Below are positions 1 through 9,432 of a stretch of DNA of 64,000 bases, in pieces. A program made the position numbers and the translations under genes. Position 1 is the stretch's first letter. Each line of letters starts with the position of its first letter. The stretch lies in the NCBI GenBank assembly GCA_005784505.1, contig VCAZ01000111.1:407037-471036 (forward strand). The letters are read 5' to 3'. The notes under the pieces are model-generated. The model ran no database searches, was not told the DNA's origin, and was given only the letters and a program-made list of their open reading frames with translations. This DNA is from Bagarius yarrelli (Eukaryota; Chordata; Actinopteri; Siluriformes; Sisoridae).

Positions 1-105
1 GTATGTTAGATTGATCCGTGAGTCTAAATTGCCCATAGGAGTGTGTGTGTGTGTGGGTGGCCCTGTGATAGACTGGCGACCTGTCCAGGGTGTCCCCCTC
101 CTGCG
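1..105 (+). repeat. SINE family A, 3' part (truncated by window edge)
   Basis: Matches the body of the commonest SINE in this window: the 'ctaaattgcccatagg' block, a short TG run, then 'gccctgtgat' and 'gacctgtccagggtgtcccc'. About ten other copies are present on both strands. It is interrupted at 105 by a palindromic element. Confidence 0.8.
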
Positions 106-287
106 TGGGCATTCTCGGTCCTGGAGAGTCGGTGTCCTGCAGAACTTAGCTCCAACTTGCCTTAACACACCTACCTGTAAGTTTTAAGTCTACCTAGCAA
201 TATTTTGATTAGTTGGTTCAGGTGTGTGTGTGAGGGTTGGAGCTAAACTCTGCAGGACACCCCGACCCTCCGGGACCGAGATTGCCA
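106..287. mobile_element. Palindromic MITE, probably hAT-like
   Basis: The two arms (about 106-158 and 235-287) are near-perfect inverted copies, each carrying 'gtcctgcag' and 'agctccaac'. The element sits between ctcctgcg (98-105) and ctcctgct (288-295), an 8-bp direct repeat with one mismatch, as expected of a hAT target-site duplication. A diverged second copy lies near 21675-21868. It has no coding capacity, so it would be mobilised in trans. The hAT assignment rests on the 8-bp duplication only. Confidence 0.65.
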
Positions 288-295
288 CTCCTGCT

Positions 296-1160
296 GTAGC
301 ATGTAGGTAGCACAGAGTCCCAACCTTTACCATTTAAAGCCATTACTATGACTTATAATGGTCTCAAACATCAGTACATTTAAAGTTGGCGGTGATGTGC
401 ATTTAAACCAGCAGTGTTTTACCTTCAACGTCTTGTTAAACCTCGTGCAGGATGTCTTAAATGTATTTACATCACGGTTTGCATAAACCTGTCCTAGTGT
501 AGCTCAAGGTCATGTAATAACCTCATCACATCTTTTTTTTTTTAACTTTCATAAAGCGTTGGCAGGTACAGCCAGTCGGTGTATTTTTATTCATTTTAAT
601 CACGGCGTATCTGTTCAGCGGCTTCTTGTCGAAAGAATTGGCGATAAATTAAAGATGAACAAACGATTTGCGTCTGTCTTGTGTTTTTTCAGGCAGTGGC
701 GGCTCGAACGGTTAGTGGTTTTTTCAGGCAGTTGGCGGCTCGAACGGATTAGGGTTCAGGCCACAGCATTAAGAGGTTACTGTTGATTATAGGAAATTAG
801 ACGTTAAAATTGAGTTACCGAAATTAAAGTTGTTACCACAGCAAATTAAGAGGTTACTGTACCTAAAAAAACCCCAGTATTTTAATTGAATAAATTATAT
901 TTGTGTATTCCCAAAACTCTAAAATTGAACTTAATCTTAAAATTGTAACTCAAGCCAACCAATTTGTTTAGAAAATCTATTTGATTACTTTAAATATGTT
1001 TGTTTATTTGACTACAGCGTCGAGTGATCTATGTAAGCAGCTCAGATACTTTGTCACAAAGTTGTTTTTTTTTAATGTTGTTTGACATTCCCAAGACAGA
1101 TACTTCTACATTAATGGTGCAGCTTTACATAGTTAGTGAGGGGAATTAATGAGCATAACA
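296..1160. other. AT-rich intergenic DNA with a small local duplication
   Basis: No gene seen. Two head-to-tail copies of a roughly 35-bp unit ending in 'ggcggctcgaacgg' lie at about 683-752, and the block 'ttaagaggttactgt' occurs twice (about 769 and 846). Short reading frames here have no recognisable domain. Confidence 0.5.
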
Positions 1161-1164
1161 TCTG

Positions 1165-1620
1165 TTTTATTACTGTTCATGCAAAGAAAGAAGGTTTGTG
1201 ACATCCATATTCTTTATCTCAGAGATGCAGTGATTCAGGAAAGCAACAGATGTAAAGTTGCCCGGCTTCGAGTGAATGTCGATCTGGATGTCATCTGCAT
1301 AAAAGTGACAACTCGGACCCAGAGATACATGCAGAATAGTAATGGACTCAGCATGGAACCCTGAGGAACTCCGAGTTTGTTTGTGCCAACTTGTTGTAAC
1401 CACCTATGGAAACAAACTGCCTAAGAGGATCGACTGAAACCAAGTAATACCAAAGTCTAAGCGATTAAAATCTTATGATCAACTGTGTCGAAATCCGCAC
1501 TGAGATCGAAAAGAATCAAGACAGACCGGCAGCTAGTAACAGATCATTAGTAACCTCCACTAATGCTGTTTCTGTGCTATAAAACTTGCAGAAACTGAAT
1601 TAAAACTAACGACAGAATAG
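1165..1620 (-). mobile_element. L2-type LINE reverse transcriptase remnant
   Basis: Read on the - strand, the DNA encodes, across frameshifts, ETALVEVTNDLL, then FDLSADFDTVDHKI (reverse transcriptase motif A, near 1470-1530), then CHFYADDIQ (motif C, catalytic YADD, near 1290). These are hallmarks of L2/CR1-type non-LTR retrotransposons of fish. Stops and frame changes show that it is dead. Confidence 0.75.
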
Positions 1621-1720
1621 AGAATAAAACCTTGTGAGAACCAGGCTCAGTCGGGGGGTCAGTTCTCCCTTTAACCAGGTAAACCAGTAGGTTACCCATG
1701 CTGCAGAAAATACTATCCTT
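1621..1720 (-). mobile_element. L2-type LINE 3' end fragment
   Basis: Shares the block around 'gagaaccaggctcag' and 'gtaggttaccca' with 43130-43215, where the block lies 3' of an L2 reverse transcriptase. Here it lies 5' of the motif A/motif C fragment, so at least two copies or a rearrangement are joined. Confidence 0.55.
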
Positions 1721-2284
1721 ATCGATCTCAAAGAAACTTATCACATAGATGCGCTGTAGTGGGAGTGCACATTACGTAAACTGTTGTTGTTTGTAGATGC
1801 AAAAAGCTGATTTGCATTAGGATAAGAGTATTTCAATGGCTTGGGTTCCAGGAAAACTTCTTAGAGACACAGATTCCGGTAGTGAAGACTTTATTGTACA
1901 GAGGAAGAAGAGGATAACTGGATTACAGGTTTGTGTCAGTGTTTAAAATAAGGTTAAATATTTGCATTGTTTTTTTGATTATTTTATGTTTCGAATTTAA
2001 CCATTTTTATGAATATAGTTATGTATATGAATATGTTTATGAATATAGATAAGTGTAATATAAGTTTCCCATAAAGCACAATTTATTGTTGGAATATCAA
2101 TTTGCAGATCTGAAATTTTGCATATCAATGAAAATCTGAACATATTATAAAATCATTTTCTAATAATATTCCAAATTCGAAAAATGTCATAAGACAGGGT
2201 TTTTTTTTTTCCCTATAGTATTAACAGAAAAACTAATACTAAAACTAACTGTTCTGATTCTTTCTGGTTCTGAACTGGGCTAAA
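1721..2284. other. Intergenic DNA without a recognised gene
   Basis: AT-rich sequence. A stretch near 1785-1850 resembles 3972-4044, just upstream of the lectin start, which may mark an old duplication of the lectin 5' region. No coding signal was found. Confidence 0.4.
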
Positions 2285-2727
2285 ACAGTTTTACTCTGAT
2301 TAACAAATCAGAGGATGGAAAAATACTATCATCATTGAATGCCAGCTAGCAGGCTTTGGGAGGCGGACTTGAAATCTGATTGGTTAAAGAAACAGTCTTA
2401 ATTAATATTAACTAATTAGCAGTCTGTCACTGCTAATATAGTTCAAGTTCCATAGTGCAGCGCTACTGATTCCGTAGGCAGATTAGATTAATATGGCAAC
2501 ACATAGGAACTGAAATCTGATTGGACAAAAAATCGAACATCCACACACACGTACTGGAAGCAGTGCAGCGAGAGAAACACTACAAAATGAAGAGAATAAA
2601 CTGTTGGAATAAATTAATAATATTTAATGGAACAAATATTAGAATTTAGGTTGTAAATGTAGGTCAGTGATTCCGATAGTGTTTAGACAGCAGAGTAGGA
2701 CTTACTGCCCCTGACGGCCCACCACTG
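2285..2727 (+). mobile_element. Dispersed non-autonomous repeat X, copy 1
   Basis: About 440 bp shared with 6042-6300 (opposite strand) and 37145-37531. Shared blocks include 'gaaatctgattgg', 'gtactggaagcagtgcagcg' and the terminal 'ggcccaccactg'. The clean common end, whose reverse complement is cagtggtggg, looks like a DNA-transposon terminus. The other end is not resolved. Confidence 0.6.
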
Positions 2728-3436
2728 GGTGCCACTTTGATGCATAGTGAAAAAAATGTGTGGTAATGTTATATGTGACAAAAAAACTAGTCCAGCATAA
2801 GTGTTTCCTTGTTTTTTGGTAAACTTTGTTCTCTGATGACATACAACACAAAAGCTAAGTTGAACTTGAATCAACAGCAGGTTTTGTTTCTTAGTTAAAT
2901 CTATTCAAATACTTTGTGTTTTGTTGTGTTTGCTTCAGCGCATGTGAAAAAGTGCCTCGGACCCAGTTTACATCAGAAAGATATAATAAAACAACACAAT
3001 TTGTTATTTATCTTTTTTTGGAATAAACATTTTTATGATAAACTTTTATACAAAAACATAAATCTCTGTTACAAAAAAGAAGAAAGAAATATGTAAAAAA
3101 AGACTATTGTTCACCTTAATAAATTTAACAACAGATAAGACGATCAATCATCCAAAAACGTATCGCAATACAACGTCAGCTTAGCGTCTTAGCAAGCTAT
3201 AAAAAAGCTATTTCCAAAGTGCTACCGGTCCCCGTCAGTAGGCCGAGTAGACGGATTGATTAATATTCCTGTTAGAACAGAAGAAACAGATCTGCACCTC
3301 ACCAGGTTCTTGTAAATACTGTTTTAAATGAAAAGTTTCCTTTATTTATTTAATTATTCACCTTAATTCATATGTCTTATGAGCAAATATCTTCATCGAT
3401 ACACCATTTATTCTAAATTGCCCATAACAATAAGTG
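2728..3436. other. AT-rich intergenic DNA
   Basis: No gene, RNA or clear repeat recognised. Homopolymer runs and short AT-rich reading frames only. Confidence 0.4.
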
Positions 3437-3525
3437 TAATCGGTTTGATTCCCAGCACCACCAAGTTGCCACTGTTGGGTCCCTAAGCATGGCCCCTTAA
3501 CCCCTAATTGTACCTTACGTTATTA
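3437..3525 (+). repeat. SINE family B fragment
   Basis: Contains 'tttgattcccagcaccacc' (the tRNA-like B box and what follows) and the 'gggtccctaagcatggccccttaaccc' core of the second SINE family, found more than fifteen times here. Confidence 0.7.
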
Positions 3526-4245
3526 TAATTTATCTATTAATTGGCCAATTTATCGCCAACCATTTGTGATATTTTGGAAATTACTAACATACTGCGTAGC
3601 CCTATAATGATGTTATTATTATTTTTTTTTATTAGTGCTGCAGATGTCCGATTTAAATAAATTTACCGCAAAATACTAAAAGACAAAATGTTACTGTGTC
3701 CCCATGCTCAAGGTCGGTGGACAAACAAATCAAACATCCACAGCCATTCGGTGTCAAGCATATCACGCACTTCCACACATCCTTCTCCATCCAACATCCA
3801 GAGGATAATAGAGCTCATTCTCCAGGAATGTAGAAATATATTAAAGATCTGAATAATTATATCCAACCGAAATTCTATTCTAGTTAGTATTTCTTTATTT
3901 TGACCTTCCAGTCGTTTGATACTTGAGAAGTTTTTTTGTCTACATGAGCAGACTTGCGTCTAACCCTAACCCTGTTTTTGTTTGTAGCTGCTTAAGGCTG
4001 ATTTACATTAGATTGACATTAAAGGTCTTGGTTTTCACAGAAACTCTGCAGATCCTGGGGGCAAAATACGTCTACGGAGATCCCTCAAAAGTGGACTCGG
4101 GTTGACCTGAGTACAAGTAGGTGTCTATATATTTTTCATTGTATTAAATTGTTGCATAACTTAATAAAATATGTTTAAGATTAATTGATAAAACTATTAT
4201 TTAAAAAAATCATTTTTAAGATTACTTTTTACTTTTTAGTCCATT

Positions 4246-4279
4246 ATGACGTCGTTTTTCCCACTTCTGAGTTTCATAG
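4246..4279 (+). CDS. Lectin exon 1 (signal peptide start)
   Basis: Encodes MTSFFPLLSFI plus one base of the next codon, followed by donor gtgagt at 4280. A pyrimidine-rich tract and AG at 4238-4239 just upstream suggest that a further 5' untranslated exon is spliced here. Confidence 0.75.
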
Positions 4280-4748
4280 GTGAGTTTTGTATTCATTATT
4301 GTTTTAATGAACAGTGTCTATAAATACACATAATATAGTATATAACCTTTAACCCTTTTTTTTTTTTAAACAATCTGTTGGCTTTTCTGGGCTACTGTTC
4401 ATTTTTATAACTAATAGAAAAATAACTTATAATTTAAGAGTAAAACTTTCTTACTTGTTTGGTTTTACAATATAAGATGTGATTTATAAATTTATAATGC
4501 ACACAATTCTGTGATGACATCATTTCTCATGTGAAATGACATTAGAGAAAGGGTTAAACACTGGTTTTGGGTGGAAAAAAAAGAAAATATTGATATTAAT
4601 TTAACTTTATATGAGACTATGATGCACTAAGTGCACATAAATGCACACCCTAAACTAAGTTTGTTGAAGCATCTAAGATTTTGTTACATGACTGTTTTAC
4701 TTCTCTTTCTTAAAGGAACATACTTATGAAAGCCTATTTTCGCAACCA

Positions 4749-4784
<36 letters not shown>

Positions 4785-7700
4785 AAATAATGACTTCACA
4801 ACTCATAATTAAAATAAAAAGTCAACATTATGACATCCCACCCTGGTCGGAGTTCCTTCTCGCATTTCTATATGTTGCTATCTGTGCTAGAATAAAGGCC
4901 TACCATTTTGTGGGGATGTGGTGGCTCATGGTTAAGGTGTTGAACTGCCAACCCAAAGATTGTGGGTTCGATTTTCAGCTCCACCAAGTTACCAATGTTG
5001 GGCCCCTGAGCAAGGCCCTTAACCCCCAGTTGTATATAAGATAAATGTAAGTCGCTCTGGATAAGGACGTCTGCCAAACGCTGTAAAGGTAAATAACAAG
5101 TTGGAATTATGACTTTATTAGTCATAATTTTAAGTCCAAAATTAACAATTATGAGAGGAAAAAAATTGAAATTATAAGATAAAAGGTAAAAATTATAAGA
5201 TAAAAAGTTGAAATTATGTTTTTAAAAGCCATAATTATTAGACAAAAAGTCGACATTGAGACAAAAAGTTGAAATGATGATTTTAAAGGTCATAATTATG
5301 GATAAAATGGCAAAATTGGGATAAAAATTTAAATAAAAAGTTAAAAGTCATAATTATGAGATAAAAAGTCATAATTAAAAAATAAATAAATGTGTGAATT
5401 ACAAACTAAAATCTTTTTCAGCAGGTGTTCTTCCATCCAGTCTATCTCTTCTACGGCCTGTTGGTCACAAGTATTACGTGATAAAGACCAAACTAACATG
5501 GCCAGATGCTCAGACGTACTGCAGAAACACTTACACTGACTTGGCTACAGTTGAAAGTCAGCTTGACTGGTTGAGACTTAATGAAGCGTTGAAAAGGGAA
5601 GGTGTTACTGACATCACTTGGGTCGGCTTGTATAATGATTTCGACACTTGGCGCTGGTCTTTCAATGATATCCCATTAAAAAATACTTATCAGCTGTGGT
5701 TCCCTGGGCAGCCAGATAACCTTGGTGGGAAACAATCATGTCTTACATCGGGCCCAGTGGGATACTGGTGGGATTTTCCCTGTGACGATCTGTATCCATT
5801 TATATGCTATAACGGTGAGTCAAACGTTTCATTCGCTGTCTGAACGCTATGTGAACGCTCCCTGACCACAGCCCGCTGCGCATATAAAACTAAACTAATC
5901 GGACATCCCATACTTCACAGTCTCCCCAATCATCCAAACAAGGTACCATTTGAGCCACCACAGCTGTGAGACAGTAGGATGGCTTGTGGGTAGTTAAATC
6001 TGGTGTAATTGATGCTTGTAGGTATGTGACATTAGTTAACACAGTGGTGGGCAGTCATGGGCAGTAAGTCCTTCCCTGCTGCCTAAACACTACCAGAAGC
6101 TGACCTACATTTACAACCTAAATTCTAATTCTATTTGTTCTATTAAATATTATTAATTTATCCCAACAGTTTATTCTCTTCATCTTGTAGCGTTTCTCTC
6201 GCTGCACTGCTTCCGGTACGTGTATGTGGATGTTGGATTTTTTTTGTCCAATCAGATTTCGGTTTCTATGTGCTGCCATGTTAATCTAACATGATTACCA
6301 TGGCAGCACATACCATGCCCTGTGTGTACCTCTTCAGCCTTTCGCCCTTTTAGAGATGGCTGGGATAGACTCCAGCAGATCCCTGTGACCCCGAATTACG
6401 GAATAAGCGGTTATGGGGGATAAATGAATGAATGAATAAAGTTCTTAGGAAAGTATATTTCAAGTTGTGGTCTTAAAATTGACTTTGGGCTACAACATTG
6501 ACCCTTTTTTGCGCCGATTGTTCTTTAATTTTAACCGTTTATTTATATATATAATATATATATTATACCTATGACATCCAGGACGATATATATTTCTGTT
6601 AAATTAATCATCCTCATTTTAATTTTCAGCCAATAACAGCTATGCAACCAGATATGTTGGCGTTAACTCCACATTGGACTGGAATGGGGCTAAGGCTCAC
6701 TGCAGAACCGTTCATACAGATTTGGCTTTTGCAATCACCGAAACAGATAACGACGCCATGCAGAAAATCGCATCCGTTCTGGGTATTTCCTGGATCGGTG
6801 GTCACAGGGACACATGGAAGTGGTCAGACGGACAAAACATATCGAATGTCCTGTGGCTTTCTGGACAGCCTGATAATTGTTATCAACACGAAAACTGCGG
6901 TGTGCTCGACAAAGGGAACTTTAAGGATGTAAAATGTACTGGGCTCTACTATTTCATCTGTCACATCAGTGAGTTTCGGGGGTTTTTTCCAAAATGTGAA
7001 ATGATTTCTACAGCAGTCTGATTTCTCTTTATAAGATCATTATTAACCGTAAAAAATTTATTAACTTAATAAATACACGAAAAAGATGATTATATCAACC
7101 TTAACCCGGCTTCAGGGGCATTTTTACCCACTAATGTAACATTTATTTTAAAATTATTTGTGGTAAACAGTGGTTTTATTTATATATATATATATATATA
7201 TAATATATATTATATATATATTTTTTTTCTTTTTCACTTATCACCTTTTCATAATGTGTCTATCTTTGTGCATGTGCGTTCCGTAGATCAACCAGTGATC
7301 GAGAGGCAGATGGTGAGACTCCATGTGAAGTCTGACTCGAGCATTTTTGATCCAGATGTGCAGTCGGCCATGTTAGACCTGGTGAGTCACACAAAGTTAC
7401 TAAAATCTACCATGTCGGAATTTTTTTTTTTTTTTTACAATATTATAATCTGTAAATTATTATTAAATAATTAATTGAATAATTGAGCAATTAATTAATT
7501 TATATATACAATGGTTAGTGGTTAGCACTGTTACCTCTGCCAACAGAGCTCACTGAGGCCCCCTTGTGGGGCGGAACCCCCCTGTTAGTGTAGAAGAACC
7601 ATTCATTTATTTATCTTCTATACCCGCTTATTCCCTAATTCGGGGTCTCGGGGATCTGCTGGAGTCTATCACAGCCGTCTCTGAAAGGACGAAAGGCAGG

Positions 7701-8241
7701 AGGGGGACACCCTGGACAGGTCACCAGTCCGTCACAGGGCCACACACACTCACACTCACTCCTATGGACAATTTAGAATCACCAGTCAATCTAACATACA
7801 TGTTTTTGGACTGTGGGAGGAAACCGGAGAACCCGGACTAAACCCACACAAGCACGGGGAGAACATGCAAACTCCACACAGAAAAACCCCTGCCCAGGAA
7901 ATCGAACCTGGGACCTTCTTGCTGTGAGGCAACAGTGCTAACCACTAATACACCCTGCTGCTCTGTAAAGGAACCAGAACTTCCATAACTGTATATGATC
8001 ATGTGAACAGAATGTTTTCCAAACACACACATTAAAGTTCCCTAATAGAGCCTCACTAGTCATTAACCCCTAAAATCAGGGTAACAGCGTGTGTATTTTA
8101 TTAAAGAATTATCAACAAACACTGCAAAATCCTGTTCCTGTTTTGTAGATCAAAAAGACGTTGGATGAAAAGGGCATGCCGATGAACATCAACGTAACCT
8201 GGAAGCTTCATTCTAACGGACAAGTTTTTCGCAAGAAATAA
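4246..8241 (+). CDS. Secreted protein with two C-type lectin domains
   Basis: Five coding exons (4246-4279, 5422-5814, 6630-6968, 7287-7381, 8149-8241) join to 954 nt, 317 residues plus stop, with all phases closing and GT-AG borders throughout. Residues 1-22 form a hydrophobic signal peptide. CTLD1 (about 27-142) and CTLD2 (about 143-255) are each one phase 1-1 exon with four canonical cysteines, a WVGL/WIGG motif and a QPD sugar-loop motif (galactose type in the family). A 60-residue tail ending KVFRKK-like (QVFRKK) is typical of secreted fish lectins. There is no membrane segment, so it should act extracellularly in recognition. The WND calcium motif is replaced (WWD, FKD), so calcium-dependent sugar binding is uncertain. 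An in-frame TAG nine bases upstream supports the start. The gene converges on the COMT-like gene. The family is clear, but the precise orthologue is not. Confidence 0.85.
4745..4780. repeat. Poly-A tract
   Basis: About 30 consecutive A in lectin intron 1, possibly the tail of an old retroposed copy. No parent sequence was recognised upstream. Confidence 0.6.
4912..5095 (+). repeat. SINE family B, near full length
   Basis: tRNA-derived SINE in lectin intron 1. It has an A-box-like 'ggctcatggttaagg', a B-box-like 'gggttcgattt', the 'gggcccctgagcaaggccc' core, and the tail 'gtcgctctggataaggacgt' with 'ctgccaaacgctgtaaa'. Confidence 0.85.
5105..5392. repeat. AT-rich degenerate tandem repeat
   Basis: Irregular repetition of short units such as 'ataaaaagt' and 'gaaattat' in lectin intron 1, ending just before the exon 2 acceptor. 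Confidence 0.6.
5422..5814 (+). CDS. Lectin exon 2 (CTLD1)
   Basis: Begins after tttttcag and ends before gtgagt. The 393 nt (phase 1-1) encode the end of the signal peptide and CTLD1 with WVGL, WFPGQPDN and the four family cysteines. The acceptor is a tandem cagcag, so use of the second AG would remove one codon. Confidence 0.85.
6042..6300 (-). mobile_element. Dispersed repeat X, copy 2
   Basis: Reverse complement of the repeat at 2285-2727, with the terminus 'cagtggtgggcag' at 6042. It lies in lectin intron 2. Confidence 0.6.
6335..6440 (+). repeat. SINE family A, 3' fragment
   Basis: Contains 'ggctgggatagactccagc', 'gatccctgtgaccccgaatta' split by small changes, and a terminal (atga)n run. 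Confidence 0.75.
6541..6575. repeat. (TA)n microsatellite
   Basis: Imperfect TA run in lectin intron 2. Confidence 0.7.
6630..6968 (+). CDS. Lectin exon 3 (CTLD2)
   Basis: Begins after aattttcag and ends before gtgagt. The 339 nt (phase 1-1) encode CTLD2 with WIGG, SGQPDN, HENC, FKDVKC and FICH. The Glu of HENC matches a usual calcium ligand, but the WND motif has become FKD. Confidence 0.85.
7177..7220. repeat. (TA)n microsatellite
   Basis: TA runs followed by a T tract in lectin intron 3, about 70 bp before the exon 4 acceptor. Confidence 0.7.
7287..7381 (+). CDS. Lectin exon 4 (C-terminal tail)
   Basis: Begins after cgttccgtag and ends before gtgagt. Encodes QPVIERQMVRLHVKSDSS and on to SAMLDL, resembling the tail of secreted fish lectins. 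The frame continues directly into exon 5. Confidence 0.8.
7512..7548 (+). repeat. SINE head-like fragment
   Basis: Contains 'ttagtggttagcactgttac', the tRNA-like A-box region of SINE family A, without the rest of the element. Confidence 0.5.
7602..7965 (-). repeat. SINE family A, full length
   Basis: Complete copy in lectin intron 4 read on the - strand: tRNA-like head (near 7930-7960), promoter B box (gttcgattt-like, near 7900), body with 'cctccggtttcctccc'-type block, 'gacctgtccagggtgtcccc', and a (atga)n-type tail at 7602. Confidence 0.85.
8149..8241 (+). CDS. Lectin exon 5 (C-terminus and stop)
   Basis: Begins after ttttgtag. Encodes 30 residues ending NGQVFRKK and the stop TAA at 8239-8241. 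Confidence 0.8.
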   Translation: MKKTLDEKGMPMNINVTWKLHSNGQVFRKK

Positions 8242-8282
8242 AAATTTTTCTAGTTTCTATGCTTAAATAACTATAATGCAGC

Positions 8283-8288
8283 AATAAA
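8283..8288 (+). terminator. Lectin polyadenylation signal
   Basis: AATAAA 42 bp after the stop codon, in an A-rich region. It is the first canonical signal downstream. Confidence 0.6.
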
Positions 8289-8471
8289 AAAAGGAAAAAA
8301 AAACGCAGCATGTTATATTATAGGAAGAAATATAAGCTACAGTATATTATATGTTAGTTGGATGTATATTAGTGTAGCGGCTTCATTTTCTCTATGCAAT
8401 ATGCAGTTACATGTCCTGGTATAGTCCTTGTCCTTATATACTATCTAAACCAACACTTCAAGAAATATTCA

Positions 8472-8625
8472 GACAGTGGTGAGACAGCTATGATGTATAG
8501 TTTAGAGACAGGTGGTGAGACAGCTATGATGTATAGTTTAGAGACAGGTGGTGAGACAGCTATGATGTATGGTTTAGAGACAGTGGTGAGACCAGCTATG
8601 ATGGTGCTGAGAGGGAGACAGGTGG
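8472..8625. repeat. 36-bp tandem repeat, about four units
   Basis: Units built on 'gtgagacagctatgatgta' and 'ggtttagagacagg' are repeated head to tail with few changes, immediately upstream of an RTE LINE tail. The repeated sequence may be part of that LINE. Confidence 0.75.
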
Positions 8626-8998
8626 CAGAGCTGGAAGTAGCAGAGCTGAAGATATTGAGGTTTTCTTTCGGAGGGACGAGGTTGGACAGGATTAGGAACA
8701 AGTTTATTAGGGGGACGGCTCATGTTAGATGTTTTGGGGAGAAAGTCTGGAAAGACAGATTGAGGTGGTTTGGACATGTCCAGAGGAGGGATAGTGAATA
8801 TATTTGGTAGGAGGATGTTAGAAATGAAGCTACCAGGCAGAAGGTAAAGAGGAAGACCAGAGAGGAGGTATATGGATGCGATAAACGAGGACATGAAGTT
8901 AGTGTGTGTGAGTGAAGAGGATGTAGAGAATAGGGGTAGGTGGAGACAGATGATTCGCTGTGGAGACCCCTAAAAGGAAACAGCCGAAAGGAGAAGAA
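8626..8998 (+). mobile_element. RTE-type LINE 3' end fragment
   Basis: Encodes, with one frameshift, LRWFGHVQRRDSEYI, then EMKLPGRRKRGRPERRYMDA and RWRQMIRCGDP. This is the conserved C-terminus of RTE-like non-LTR reverse transcriptases. An extra base near 8806 breaks the frame. It lies between the converging lectin and COMT-like genes. Confidence 0.8.
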
Positions 8999-9287
8999 GA
9001 AGAAAAAGTTGATATATATAATCTTAATTCCATTTGTCATTTGGAGTTGCTATTTATGTAATAATCACACTAACATTTACTATAATTGCAGTAATGTTAT
9101 ACAATTTAACCATTTGTGTAAAAAGTCTCTATTATTTTCTGATCTTTAACTTATTTAATTTTGTGGAATATGAAAAAAATGAAAAATTAAAGCTTTGTTG
9201 CAATAATTAATAAATATTAATAAAGCAGGAAAAGAAAAATAACAGATTTGTGAGATGAGATTATTGTTGACGGGAAGCTTTGCTGAT

Positions 9288-9432
9288 TTATTTGAGAGGT
9301 ATGAAAGGGACAAAATGGATTTCCAGCATGTCTTTGACCTGCTGGCACGCTGTGTAGTTGTTTGGCTTGGTGTTGATGTACTCCAGCACGGTCTGTGCTC
9401 CAGCTTCTGCGACTCTGTTTAATATGAGGACA
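9288..9432 (-). CDS. COMT-like exon 4 (C-terminus)
   Basis: Acceptor ctccggccag. Encodes VLILNRVAEAGAQTVLEYIN and on to FVPFIPLK with TAA at 9290-9288. No canonical AATAAA was found in the following 150 bp other than one overlapping the stop; an ATTAAA lies near 9155. Confidence 0.75.

Noticed and set aside
8394..8810. 138-codon frame after the lectin gene
   Set aside because: It is a tandem repeat joined to the end of an RTE LINE, not a host gene.
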